Below are positions 1 to 10,903 of a stretch of DNA of 64,000 nt, in pieces. The position numbers and the translations under genes were made by a program. The notes beneath the pieces were generated by a model. That model saw nothing but the letters and a program-made list of their open reading frames with translations. It ran no database searches and was not told the origin of the DNA. The DNA lies in assembly GCF_031755915.1 (NCBI RefSeq), contig NC_083380.1:14198001-14262000 (forward strand). Reading direction: 5' to 3'. The DNA is from Ziziphus jujuba (taxonomy: Eukaryota > Streptophyta > Magnoliopsida > Rosales > Rhamnaceae). Within the stretch, counting starts at the first letter, position 1. Each line of letters starts with the position of its first letter.

Positions 1-640
1 TTTTGATGTAAGAAGATTTTGTCCCAAGCATCAATATAATCAGAGTAATTGAATGAATAATTAAACATATTGACATCACCAGGGGTGGTGATTTGTTTTG
101 ATTGGTAAGTGGGTTGGTTCCATTCATCAAGAGTAATGATTTTTTGGATCCAAATTTTATGGGAAATGATGGTCTGATTATTTTGTTTATCAAAGAGAGG
201 GGTGACTGTGACTTATTTAGAGTGTTGGAGAGTAGTGGTATAATATTTCTGGTTTGTTCCAGGGGCTTTTAGAATGAAATGGAAATTTGGGGGAAGAAAC
301 TTATTAACAATTTGAGTGACGATAGAAAATTTTTGGAGAGAAGGTTCAACATAAAATAATAATTTATGAGCAATATCAAAATATGGAGATGATATAGGTT
401 GAGTTTGATTGATTGAAGTGAATGGTTGGCTTGGAACTAGACTGTCTTAGATTGTAAGATTGGATTAAAGTGGTTTGGTAACTGATATGGCTTACAGGAA
501 TTGGGTGAGGTAAGTGGGTTGATTCAGTGGTGATTATTTGACTAGGAGTAGGTTGGGAAACTTGAGGTTTAGATGGCTGATCGGGTTTAGGAGGATTTGG
601 ATTGTGTTGAGGGGTAGATGACGTTTTTTTGCGAGGCATG
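1..640 (-). pseudogene. EPRV ORF2, N-terminal part (copy I)
   Basis: The ATG is at 637-639 on the minus strand, directly after the end of the RNase H reading frame, so this is the second ORF of an integrated Caulimoviridae genome. The first ~60 residues are Pro/Ser/Gln/Thr-rich and start MPRKKTSSTP. The frame shifts near 380-400, continues (FDIAHKLLFYVEP...) to an in-frame TAA at 213-215, and runs on off the window edge (…SDYIDAWDKIF). It is weakly similar in layout to the ORF2 region of the two inverted copies (15,336-19,440), so it is probably a divergent relative of that protein. It is inactive as read: one frameshift and one nonsense codon. The virus assignment is firm from its neighbours; the function of this N-terminal part is unknown. 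Confidence 0.6.
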
Positions 641-2305
641 ATTGGGCCTCGATGGAGAAATGTTACCTTGCAGAAATTGACAGGTTAAAAAATCAGGAAT
701 GCAATTTTGATTACCTTTGATGTATGCAATTTCAAAATAAAAATACTTAGTATAGCTTGCCATCGGGCAAAAATTTTTTTTGATGCAATATTTTGAACAT
801 CTTTTCCCAAAACATATTTGGTACTTTGTGATACGAACCTAGGACGACCTGCTCCTAAACCCGTATTATATTAGCCAGGATCTCAATTAAGTTCAAGTTC
901 TAATGGAATGGACCTCAACCCCTAACCAACCTGTGGTTAGAAACCTTGGTATAATGTAGACGCCACAATAGGGGATGGAAAACCTATTGATAAGTCAAGC
1001 TAAAACAACCAATTCTCTAATGGTGTTTTAGGTGTTCTCAAAGAACAAAGAGATAATTCATCTCACAAATGTTTTCTTAATCAAATCAAAGTTGTATTCA
1101 TCTTGAAAAATAAGCCTTTAAATAGGCTACAAAGCCACGAAATAAAACCCTAGAACATAAAGAAAACCAGCCACCACACATAAAGAAACCTAGTTGGCCG
1201 AAACTATACTTCCTTTCCTAATCTAAGTTTGATTAATTAATTCCTTTATATTAAATTAGGAATTAATTAATTTACAATGGAAAGAATAAAATAAAAACCT
1301 TCCTAAAGTTATTTTTCCAGAAAATAAAGAAATAAAAGCCAAAAAGTAATGGTAGTTTCCTAAAACAAAAAGTAAAAACAAATTAGGAAACTAAAAATGC
1401 TAGCCTTTTTGATCAAGTTGACTTTGATCAATCTTTGACCTCTTTGAGCTTCAAATAAGCTTCTAGATGATTTGTAGGATGCCAAATAAGCTGAATATGA
1501 AGTCCCACACGTTGCCCATGCTTGGAAAAATAAGAAAAGGCTAATACAGTAAAATACAGTAAAGCCAGCAAGCAATACAGCAAATTCGGCCAAATTGTTG
1601 AGGCTGTCCGTACAAGCCCTTTTTGATTGCATTTGAGGCTGCTTTAACTTGATTCCATGACCTCTTAGGCATATGTATTGAACCCATAAAGCACTGGAAC
1701 CATTTCATGCTTCCCGGACTCCAAAAATGTATCAAAACCGTCATCCGGGTCCGTATCGGCTTCCACCACTTGGATGCTTAGAATAGGCTTTGTATCTTCA
1801 AGTATGGACATGCTCTGTTGAGATTGATTACCCTCTGTATAAATACTCCCAGGTTGCCCTTAAGTTTCTTAATTTGAGCTCTTGTGATTGGCCTAGTCTT
1901 CATCCGTATCGAGTCAGCACCCCAACGGGTTATCGGTGGAGCGGGCTCGGGCGGAATCACATCACTTTGGCAATCAATACGGACTAAAAATTTTTGATTA
2001 AGTAAATCATCTTGAAATTTAGATATACATAGTACAAAAGACAAAATTTCTTTTTTAATAGTGCTATAATTGATTTGAGAAGAAGTCCATGATCCAGAAT
2101 CAAAATGGACTATTTGTTCTGGGGAATCGGATGTGATTTTTTGGAGTAAAATCCCTCCACAACCAATTTCAAAAGCACCAGTTTGAACAATTTTGAATAA
2201 ATCGAGTGAAGGAATGCCCAAACAAGGAAGAGTCTTAACATGTATTTTTATTTCTTCGACAAATTTGGTATGAACTAAAGACCAAGGTGGGGCTTCTTAT
2301 TTTAA
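641..2305 (-). pseudogene. EPRV RNase H domain, split by a solo LTR (copy I)
   Basis: The RNase H part of the viral polyprotein lies on the minus strand in two pieces, 1,965-2,305 and about 641-828, divided by the solo LTR at 829-1,964. The first piece has IVQTGAFEIGCGGILLQ, then FDSGSWTSSQ, NYSTIKKEILSFVLCISKFQ and FLVRIDCQ. The second resumes exactly in frame with STKYVLGKDVQNIASKKIFARWQ. RNase H normally has an Asp in the first motif (QTDAS-type); here it is Gly (QTGAF), so a catalytic residue is lost as well as the frame being interrupted. The reverse transcriptase lies immediately upstream and ORF2 immediately downstream, the usual viral order. Confidence 0.8.
829..1964 (-). mobile_element. 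Solo LTR inside the viral RNase H gene
   Basis: A 1,136-bp segment begins TG and ends CA and is flanked by a perfect 5-bp duplication CTTTG (824-828 and 1965-1969). Removing it restores the viral RNase H frame (…RIDCQ|STKYV…), which fixes both ends. On the minus strand it reads TGATGTGATTCCGCC ... GGTTCGTATCA. No internal domain or primer site is present, so it is a solo LTR. A short open stretch near 1,790-1,950 (RPITRAQIKKLKG) resembles the tail of Ty3/gypsy polyproteins that run into the LTR, so a Ty3/gypsy origin is likely but not proven. Short ORFs inside it are not genes. Confidence 0.88.
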
Positions 2306-2658
2306 TTAGGCAAACAAAGATTTACATTTGATTCTTAAATTACTATAGAATTCGGCAATGTAATTTAATGAGCCTAAAAATCTTTGTAACTGGTTTTTAT
2401 CTAAAATTTCATCAGGAAATTTATCAGCAAATTTTGTGACTCTAATGATTAGGGTAATCTGGGATTGGTAAATATTGAAACCTAAGAACCGAATTTTTGT
2501 TTGAAATAATTTTAATTTTGGAGCGGAAACAACTAAACCATGTTTTTTGACAATATCTAAAAACATTCTTAAGTGTTTCCAATGTTGATCAATTGATTGG
2601 GAATAAACTAGGACATCATCTATATAAACAATTGTAAAATGATTGTAATTATTAAATA
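2306..2658 (-). pseudogene. EPRV reverse transcriptase, C-terminal half (copy I)
   Basis: The minus-strand frame carries the polymerase active-site motif VYIDDVLVYSQ at the upstream end, then the thumb/connection region (HWKHLRMFLDIVKKHGL, FLGFNIYQSQIT, QLQRFLGSLNYIAEFYSNL). Frames then break before the RNase H. The N-terminal half continues at 6,009 beyond a 3.35-kb LTR that was inserted three residues upstream of the YIDD block. Homology to Caulimoviridae RT is clear, and a second copy of the same region lies at 7,651-8,471. Confidence 0.85.
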
Positions 2659-5600
2659 TGTAACACCTTGTCCCGAAGTACATCGGAAATTTATCAAATT
2701 TGACCAAGGTTGACCAAGTTTGACCGTCATTGACCGAGAAGGGGTCAAATGTTGACTTTTTGTTCCTGTTGAAATTTCACATTCACCGAGGTACCGTTAT
2801 GAAGTACACGTTGTCACAAGTCCATAGACTAGTAGCACATCGCAAACGGAGCTATGGTTTGAAAGTTATAAGCAAAAACAATTGAGGTCTAAACTATCCA
2901 AGGGGTGCCCGAGTTGACTTTTTGTTCATGCAAAGTTGAGCTTTGACTCATGCATAGTTGTGAAGTACTCATCGATATGAGTTCATAGACTAGCGGCACG
3001 TCTGATTTAGACATGTGGTTTGAAAGTTATGGACCTGCAGAATTTTTCAAATACAGTATTGTTTTAATATTATTTTTAAATATGTGAACAGTGTGCCACG
3101 TGTGATTTAATAAAAGGTGCCATGTGTCACAACGGTGAGATGCCACATGTCAACTATGGTTAAATACCATATTATTTTATTATTATTTTATACAATAATA
3201 TTATTGTAATATTATTTAATTATTTCTTTTATTTTCTTTTTATTTTCTTTTTCTTTCTTTTTCTTTTCTTTTTTCTTTTTTTTCCTTCCCCCACGTCGGA
3301 AAAAAAGACCCCAGCCCCCCGAATTCTTTCTTCTTCTTCTTCCTCCTTCTTCTTCCTTTCCTTTTCTTTTCTTCCTCTCGGGTCCTTGCCGTTTCTCCGT
3401 TTCCGGTCGCCGGAAGGTCACACGCGCCAGCTAGGGAAGGAGCCCAGTCCCCGGTGACGCCGACCTCAAAATTTCCCGGCCAGACGCCGCCCAGATCAGG
3501 CCGGTGAAGTCGGCGGCTGCGAGTTGAGTTTTCTAGCGATTCTCATCGTTTCCGGCCAACCCAGTCCGGTCTTCCACCCCTTTCCTCCTATTTTAGGTCC
3601 TCTAAGTTCAAATATGGTCTCCAATTGTTTAAATTTGAGGTGGTTCGAGAGTTATTAGGAGGTGAAGTTCGGCCGGTACTTCTCGGGCAAATTCCGACCA
3701 CTACCGGCCGGTAATACGATCCTCGTTCCACAAGCTTTGATTCGGTATATTACTCATCAATTTTGGTTAACATTTGTGTTAAACCCCCCGGATACCGGGT
3801 ATTATTTATCCGAATAAAATATTAATTTATTTGAGATGTGTAATATTGTTGTTCTAGGCGTACGTGTGCGTCGTGGAATGGATCCCATGAAGGATCTTGG
3901 ATTAATTGCGTGCTCTAGGTGAGTGATCCACCTTCAAAATTATTTTCGGGTGTTGAATTATATTTATTTTGCGGTAATTAGATGTTTGGATTTAATATTT
4001 ATGTGTTAAATATTTAGCAAAATTATATTTGAAATTTTGATGGCACAATTTGAATAAATTGAAATGTATATGTGCATTAAATCATATTTTGATTTTTTGA
4101 CAAATTATGGAAATTTGGATTTTATGAAAATTTAATATTTAAAGGCATTGTGATTTTGATATTAATTGATTTATTGTGGAATTTATTTGTGAATTTATTT
4201 TGATTAAAGAAAAAAATGCATTTATATAAATTTATGCATTGTGAAAATTATTTTATGGTATTGAGGATTTGTGGAATTAAATTATATATGAAATTCATGT
4301 GGTTTTAATATTATTTTTGGGCATGATTTGATTTTAAATATTTCAAGGAAATTATTGGTTTAAGTTTGGTGGTTTCAAATCATATAATTATGCCTTTTGA
4401 ATATTATTTGATTGATTTTATGATTTGGAAAAAAATTAATTGTATATTATTATCGGTGGATTTTTGTTGGTGTTATTTAAGAAAAATGTGGGAAGGTGAA
4501 TTTGAAAAATGGTATAATTCCCACGGTGAATTTTGTAAAATTTGATATTTCAATAATAAATTTGGTTATTTGTTCTAGACGCATTCATACAGTACTGGTG
4601 TTTTGTATTGTATATGTGGATGAGCGTGCAAGTTATAATGTCTCCCGTGAGTTGCCATTAGACCGAGGGCAGACAAATTTAATATTGGCCATAAGCCCCC
4701 CCCCCCCCCCCCCCCTCCATGGCTGGGATGACGGTTTAAGCAGCGGCGCTGTTGGGGCGCCGAAGCGACCGTATGCAAGTTTCTCTCTTTAACCTCCCGT
4801 TACACGGTGCTCGAGACACTGGGTATCGTGGGACATCACTGGTATATAGTGTGGTGCGTCAAGTATTATTTTTCTATTATAAATTTCAATTCCTAAAGTT
4901 TTAAAGCAGTATTTAAATTAAAATGTATTTAATGTTGTTTTTATTATTTATTTAAATTTAAAGCTTTACACAAATTTTATGAAATTGATATCGTGATTTT
5001 ATTACCTATTCTCATTAATGTTTAAAACTTATTTGCCTTGATTTTATCATTTAAATCGATTGGTATTTTAAAATAAATTCTATTATATTTTTATCATTTG
5101 TTTTATATCGATGTTCAAATTGATTTAAAAGGTTTCTTTGATTATTTCATTGATTTACTTAATAAATTTTATAATTTATATATTAGGTTTATTTTTGTTC
5201 TTATGCCAAATTTCTTTAATACAAGTTTATTTATGATTTTATTTATTGTATCCAATAATGTCTTATTCTATATTTTCCCTTATAAATTTGGATTCTTAAA
5301 TTCTTGTATTTTATTTGAAAGTTATTTGATTAATTATTTCTTGATTTTTAAGGCATAAAAGATTGGGTTTTGTGAAAGTATTTTAAAAGGGAAACTTTTC
5401 CAACTGAGTGAATCGTGAGGGTCTTGAGAGAAAATATTATTTTCAATTAATTAATTAATTATTTATTTATTTATTTTTAATTAATCAAATGTACTATTAT
5501 TATCATTACTATTGTACTTGTACAGCAGATTGGGTCACTCACTGAGATGATTAGTATCTCATATTTTTAAATCCCGTTCCCCTAAGTACAAGGTTTTGGA

Positions 5601-6008
5601 GACGTTGATCGTCCGAGGCGAGTCCGATGTCTCAGTTCATTGCCCAAAGTCCAAGAAGCATTTCTTCCCTTTTTCCTCTTCATCTTATATTGCTTCATCT
5701 TTCATTGTATTAATTCCACATTTATTTGTATAATGCTTTGTATACTGTATTGGACACATTTTATTAAATACTGCATTAATTCCCTGTTATTATTTTGAAG
5801 TGCTGCAAATTTGTGGAATTAAATTGTAGAAATGTGGGAGGAATAAGGGGATGTATATAGAAGTGTGTTTTTAGCGTAGAAAATTTGTGGTAAGTCCAAC
5901 CCTTAGGGGAGGTTCTGTCAGATTTTCCCTTGGAGGGTCTGGTAGGGTTTCCCTGGGATCAGGGCTTGTCTAGGGTTCCGGTGAGGAATTTTGAACGGGT
6001 CCTGACAA
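2659..6008 (+). mobile_element. Long solo LTR 'A' inside the viral RT gene
   Basis: The 3,350-bp segment starts TGTAACACCTTG and ends GTCCTGACA, with a perfect 5-bp duplication AAATA at 2654-2658 and 6009-6013. Excising it rejoins the viral RT, as comparison with the uninterrupted copy at 7,651-8,471 shows. It has no gag/pol domains, no tRNA primer site and no internal direct repeat, so it reads as one very long LTR. The first 450 bp hold blocks (TTGACTTTTTG; GTCCATAGACTAG) that recur in the elements at 44,770, 52,688 and 53,370. The minus-strand element at 53,370-57,701 matches it over nearly its whole length. The ORFs at 3,212-3,421 and 4,496-5,358 are low-complexity or AT-rich chance frames. 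Confidence 0.85.
4696..4715 (+). repeat. C20 homopolymer
   Basis: A run of 20 cytosines lies in solo LTR A. The homologous place in the element at 53,370-57,701 (near 54,600) has only six, so the run expanded in this copy or reflects an assembly error. Confidence 0.95.
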
Positions 6009-6600
6009 AATATGTCATTCATCATTCTTTGGAATTCACTAGGAGCATTTTTTAATCCAAAAGTCATTAAATTCCATTCATAATGGCCAAATGGGTTTAC
6101 GAATGCAGTTTTGTATCTATCGTTTTCACTAATTTCTATTTGCCAAAGGCCTGATTTCATGTCAAATTTTGAGAAAATAGTGGCTTGATTAAGTCGATTG
6201 ATTAAGTCTTTCTTATTTGGAATAGGGTATCTAATCCATTGTAGACATTTATTTAAAGGTTTATAATTGATTACTAATCTAGGTGATCCTCGTTCTAATT
6301 CAACATTTTTTTGAACGTAAAAAGCGGAACAAGACCAAGGAGATTCACTTCAATGGATTAATTTTTTAGCCAAGAGCTCTTGAATTTCAATTTACCATGC
6401 TCCATTAATTCTTGATTCAGTTGAATGGCTCTAGCCCTAGTTGGAATATTTCTCTCATCAAAGTCCTTTTCATAAGGAAGTTTAACAATGTATTTTGCCC
6501 TATGCCAAAAAGCATTAGGTATTTCAGCACAAATTTCATCGGTTAATTGGTGTTGAAAATCGGTGATTTTGTTTTGGAGATAAGAGTTAGACAATTGATT
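6009..6600 (-). pseudogene. EPRV reverse transcriptase, N-terminal half (copy I)
   Basis: On the minus strand the palm region reads KSGLWQIEISENDRYKTAF, FGHYEWNLMTFGLKNAPSEF and QRMMNDIF before the LTR insertion. Upstream come INYKPLNKCLQWIRYPI, with a Phe-Asp palm motif preceding KSGLW, and the RT entry region (WHRAKYIVKLPYEKDFDERN, 6,358-6,594). Frames change near 6,340-6,360, so the gene was broken independently of the LTR. Upstream lies the protease. Confidence 0.82.
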
Positions 6601-7060
6601 TTCTATCTGTTTATATTTAATTTCTTCTTGTAAGAAATGTAAATGTTTAGTTTTATTTTGAATACGATTAATTGTTTTGGAGATTGAATCTTCTTTTAAT
6701 GTTTGATATTGTGCGATTTTTGAATAAATTCAAATTTTACTTTTTCTTCTAAAGGGGAGCTGATTATTCTATCATTTTCTGTGGTGAATGGATATAATAG
6801 AGAAATAAATGGAATTCCTAAAATTACTTGATCTGTCATGTTTCTAAAAAGGACAAACGATATTTTGAAACATATTTTAGTATGACAAATATGTGCGTGA
6901 TTGATTTCATATTGTAAATCCATTTTACTTCCATTAGCAAAATTTAATCTTTCTTTAGTTTAGTATAATATTTACTAGGTATAAGACCTTCTTGAACACA
7001 ATTTAAATCTACACCTGAATCTAAAAGTGCGATTGTTGTGAATTGAAATTCCTTAATGAT
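6601..7060 (-). pseudogene. EPRV aspartic protease region (copy I)
   Basis: The frame LLDSGVDLNCVQEGLIPSKYY (about 6,970-7,040) carries the retroviral-type aspartic protease motif D-S/T-G, with the catalytic Asp kept here. It is followed by MDLQYEINHAHIC...TDQVILGIPF and PLEEKVKFEF (6,696-6,923). A frame change separates the two parts near 6,930-6,960. Between protease and RT lies a Lys/Gln-rich linker. The coding order (coat protein side, protease, RT) is that of a Caulimoviridae polyprotein. Confidence 0.75.
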
Positions 7061-7650
7061 TATTGTGATCTTGATGTGCCATTTTCTAAGTTTGATTTTT
7101 GAATTGAAGCTAAACAATTATCATGGGAAGATCCTTATTCCTGTTCTGCAATTTGATTATGGATAAGTTTTTAAGGGTGTTCTTAAATAATTGTAATTGC
7201 TGTTTGATTAAGTGGTTTTCTAATTTTAATTCGTTAATCTGAGACTTGATTGTTTTTATTTCTATTTGTAAATCTTGGACAATTATCTATTTAGTTTTTG
7301 ATTTATTAAATGTTTGTAAGGTTTCTATTAAATAGATTTTTTGAGTACTTTTATTAAGTTGATGTATTTCTTTATGATTATCAGTGATGATCTTTTTGTA
7401 TTTTTTCATGTATTCTATCCTTTCATCAGGATTATATAATTTGCTAACTAATTCTAATATTATATTCTTCATCGTCAGTAGAATAAGTTAAAACATTAAT
7501 TGAATTATTACAGCATGTATCTAGACAACAAGCATCTGAACATTCTAAAGTGATATTAGGGTTATCTGTGTTGCTAGTTGATGCAGAATGATTAGTTGAT
7601 TCATCAAAACTTGATTCAGTATAAATGTTGTTTTCACTATGTTCAATTTT
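7061..7650 (-). pseudogene. EPRV coat protein-protease linker (copy I)
   Basis: Minus-strand frames hold an acidic Ser/Asp-rich stretch with clustered cysteines (DACCLDTCCNN, about 7,510-7,550), then a Lys/Glu/Asn-rich likely coiled-coil stretch (YNPDERIEYMKKYKKIITD; QLNKSTQKIYLIETLQTF). The same block lies at 9,000-9,480 and 14,340-14,880 in the plus copies. At about 7,650 this copy stops abruptly and the sequence jumps to the RNase H end of a different viral fragment, a rearrangement junction. Confidence 0.65.
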
Positions 7651-8471
7651 GAATTAGGTGAAGGAATGCCAAGAGAAAGAAGAGTCTTAACATGTGTTTT
7701 GATTTCCTGGACAAGTTTGGTATGAACTTAAGACTAAGGGGGGGGGGGGGGGGGGGGTTTCTGATTTTAGTTGGTCAAACAAAGGTTTACAATTGATCCT
7801 TAAATTACTATAGAATTTGGCAATGTAATTTAATGAGCCTAAAAATCTTTGTAATTGGTTTTTATCTAAAATTTCATCAGAAAATTTATCAGCACATTCT
7901 ATGGCTCTAGTGATTGGGGTAATCTGGGAATGGTAAATATTGAAACCTAAGAACCGATTTTTGGTTTGAAATAATTTTAATTTGGGAGCTGAAACAACTA
8001 AACCATGTTTTTTGACAATATCTAAAAACATTCTTAAGTGTTTCCAATGTTGATCAATTCTTTGGGAATAAACTAGGACATCATCTATATAAACAATTGT
8101 AAAATGACTATAATTATTAAACATGCCATTCATCATTCTTTGGAATTCACTGGGAGCATTTTTTAATCCAAAAGGCATTACATTCCATTCATAATGGCCA
8201 AATGGGGTTACGAATGCAGTTTTGTATCTATTATCTTCACTAATTTCTATCTGCCAAAGGCCTGATTTTATGCCAAATTTTGAGAAAATAATGGCTTGAT
8301 TAAGTCGATTAATGAAGTCTTTCTTATTTTGAATAGGGTATCTAATCCATTGTAGACATTTATTTAAAGGTTTATAATTGATTACTAATCTAGGTGATCC
8401 TTGTTCTAATTTAGCATTTTTCTGAACATAAAAAGTGGAACAAGACCAAGGAGATTCATTTGGAATGATTA
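7651..8471 (-). pseudogene. EPRV reverse transcriptase fragment (copy II)
   Basis: A nearly open minus-strand frame covers the RT palm and thumb: SPWSCSTFYVQKN, RLVINYKPLNKCLQWIRYPI, FGIKSGLWQIEISEDNRYK, FGHYEWNVMPFGLKNAPSEF, VYIDDVLVYSQ, HWKHLRMFLDIVKKHGL. The palm Asp is changed: FGIKSG instead of the FDMKSG-type motif at 6,100-6,180, so a metal-binding Asp appears lost although YIDD remains. The downstream part is disrupted by a G20 run. It abuts copy III head to head near 8,472, with the two strands diverging from that point. Confidence 0.83.
7738..7757 (+). repeat. G20 homopolymer in RT copy II
   Basis: Twenty consecutive G on the plus strand, read as a poly-Pro stretch on the minus strand. 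Copy I has only a short G-rich sequence at the same place (GGTGGGGC near 2,286), so the tract expanded or is mis-assembled. Confidence 0.95.
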
Positions 8472-9062
8472 TTGTTAGGCACAATAATTAGACATTTTAT
8501 AGAAACCCCTACTGCTGTCACAGAAAGGATTCATAGTCAATTAATAAATTTACATTGTCCAACTTTTAGTGATTGCGAATGGTATGTGCCAACATTTCCC
8601 ACCGGAATTATGATGAGAGACGACAATAATCAGCCTTTTTGGAAAGAAAAATTTATTAATGGATTACCCCAATTATTTGCTAGAAAAATTAGAAATGTCT
8701 TAGGTAATGGTAGTGGTCACATAGATTACGATTCATTAACTTATGGAGATATCGTCTCAATAACAAAAAAAGAAGGATTAAAGAAGGATTCCAACAATAA
8801 AACTTATTACGAAACCAATAAATTCAATAAATCCAGTTCTGACAATTCTATAAATCAAATAAACATAGCAAAGAATGAAAAGATAAAACTAAAATCAAAT
8901 GTTTTAAATGTAATAAATTTGGTCACTTTGCTAATGAATGCAAAGTCAAGCAAACAATCAAACAATTAGAAATTCCAGAAGATAAAAAACAAAATTTAAT
9001 CAATTTCTTAGGAATCCATAATATAGATAGTGAACATAGTGAAAATAACATTTACACTGAAT
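8472..9062 (+). pseudogene. EPRV coat protein C-terminal part with zinc knuckle (copy III)
   Basis: The frame TIIRHFIETPTAVTERIHS ... PTFSDCEWYVPTF ... FINGLPQLFARKIRNVLG ... IDYDSLTYGDIVS matches the coat protein region of the copies at 13,381 and 20,151. After a frameshift near 8,880 the plus strand reads CFKCNKFGHFANEC, a complete C-x2-C-x4-H-x4-C zinc knuckle, which in Caulimoviridae lies at the coat protein C-terminus and binds nucleic acid. The N-terminal half of the coat protein and the movement protein are absent because the fragment begins at the head-to-head junction. A stop codon follows at about 9,062-9,064. Confidence 0.8.
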
Positions 9063-10148
9063 AAAGCTCTGATGAATCCTCTAATCATTCTACATCAACT
9101 AACGACACAGATAATCCTAATATCACTTTAGGATGTTCACATGCCTATTGTCTAGATACTTGCTATAATAAATCAATTAATGTTTTAACTAATTCTATAG
9201 AAGATGAAGATATAATATTAGAATTACTTAGCAAATTATGTAATCTTGATGAAAGGATAGAATACATGAAAAAATACAAAAGGATCATCACTGATAATCA
9301 CAAAGAAATAAATCAACTTAATAAAAGTACTCAAAAAATCTGTTTAACAGAAGCCTTACAAACATTTAATAAATTAAAAACTAAACAGATAATTTTACAA
9401 GATTTATAAATAGAAATAAAAACAATCAAGTCTGAGATTAAAGAATTAAAATTAGAAAACCACTTAATCAAACAGCAGTTACAATTTATTTAAGAGCAAC
9501 CTCAAAAACTTATCCATAATCAAATTACAGAACAGGAAGAAGGATCTTCCCATGATAATTGTTTAGCTTCAGTTCAAAAAATCAAACTTAGAAAATGGCA
9601 CATCAAGATCACAAGAATCATTAAGGATTTTCAATTCACAACAATTGCACTTTTACATTCAGGTGCAGATTTAAATTATGTTCAAGAAGGTCTTATACCT
9701 AGTAAATATTATACTAAAACTAAAGAAAGATTAAATTCTGCTAATGGAAGTAAAATGGATTTACAATATGAAATCAATCATGCACATATTTGTCATAATA
9801 AAATATGTTTCAAAACATCGTTTGTTAGAAACATGACAGATCAAGTAATTTTAGGAATTCCATTTCTTTCTCTATTATATCCATTCACCACAGAAAATAA
9901 TGGAATAATCGGCTATCCTTTAGGAGAAAAAGTAAAATTTGAATTTATTCAAAAATCACACCATATCCAAACATTAAAAGAAGATTCAATCTGCAAAACA
10001 ATTAATCGTATTCAAAATAAAACTAAACATTTACATTTCTTACAAGAAGAAATTAAATATAAACAGATAGAAAATCAATTGTCTAACTCTTCTCTCCAAA
10101 ACAAAATCATCGATTTTCAACACCAATTAACCAAATAAATTTGTGCTG
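9063..10148 (+). pseudogene. EPRV protease and RT entry region (copy III)
   Basis: After the acidic Cys-containing linker come a coiled-coil-like stretch, the protease and the start of RT. The protease motif reads LLHSGADLNYVQEGLIPSKY: the catalytic Asp of the DSG motif is replaced by His, so this copy could not have had protease activity even without its stops (near 9,405 and 9,490). The frame at 9,755-10,138 (ICFKTSFVRNMTDQVILGIP ... PLGEKVKFEF) continues the protease and linker. The fragment ends at about 10,148 within ICAEI and abuts viral non-coding sequence in the opposite orientation. Confidence 0.75.
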
Positions 10149-10569
10149 AAATACTAGATACAAGAAGTAAGAACAGAGAGTAAATATGAGCGGAAGTAAA
10201 TTGAGGAGGCGGCAAAGCCAACCAAGAACAATTAATGATTAAATAAATTATATAAATGAATTATAGAAAATATATCGAAGGCTGTAGAACCAGCCAAGCA
10301 ATATAAAATAAATACTTAAAATAAATCATTTAAATTAAATAATATAAAATAAATGCATAAATGCTTACTTGATTACAGTGGAGTACCAAAGATTGGTATC
10401 TCTGTTGATTATAATATGCACTCAGTTCACTCACTGTACTAAGCACAAAATGTTTTGATTACAATGTAAATATGAAAAGGGAGAAGAGAAGGAAGAAAAT
10501 CAAAATCTGCCAAGAAAGAAATTCTCCTTAAGCTTTTACTAGCTCCTACTGATTAGATGGAGAGGCTCC

Positions 10570-10577
10570 TTTATATA
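10570..10577 (-). promoter_or_regulatory. TATA box of the viral promoter
   Basis: TATATAAA on the minus strand, followed by GGAGCC and a pyrimidine-rich stretch, resembling the core of the pararetroviral full-length transcript promoter. It directs transcription leftward, toward the truncated junction at 10,148. Confidence 0.5.
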
Positions 10578-10762
10578 GGCAAAGGAGGGCTTGGTTGAAT
10601 GATTGTGTTTCCTATTGATTTTGCGATTAGGTCGGTGAACAGTAATTTCTTTTCGGTGCTTTTTTACTGTTCATGAACAGTGATTATCATGATCTGCCTT
10701 TATAAGTAGAATACCAAAAGTAACTCTGCACTATCAGCAATTACAAGATTTGATTGTCGTTT

Positions 10763-10793
10763 AGTCAGACCCCAAATCATAGGGGTCTTGACT
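10763..10793. other. Hairpin in the viral intergenic region
   Basis: AGTCAGACCCC, an 8-nt loop and GGGGTCTTGACT form an 11-bp stem with one bulged base. It lies upstream of the TATA box (minus strand) and close to the expected end of ORF2. Its role is unknown. Confidence 0.6.
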
Positions 10794-10903
10794 GTCTTGA
10801 TAGACGAAGTCTGCCCATCTGGTGGATGATTAAGCTATATGTTTTGATTTGCTGCTGCTTGATTCTTCTTTTAGATGGCTAGAAGTATCATCAGATGCAT
10901 ATA

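Noticed and set aside
4496..5358. ORFs of 98 and 86 codons
   Set aside because: They are in non-coding LTR A; one includes translation of the C20 run, the other is AT-rich and Phe/Ile-biased, and neither is kept in the homologous element C.
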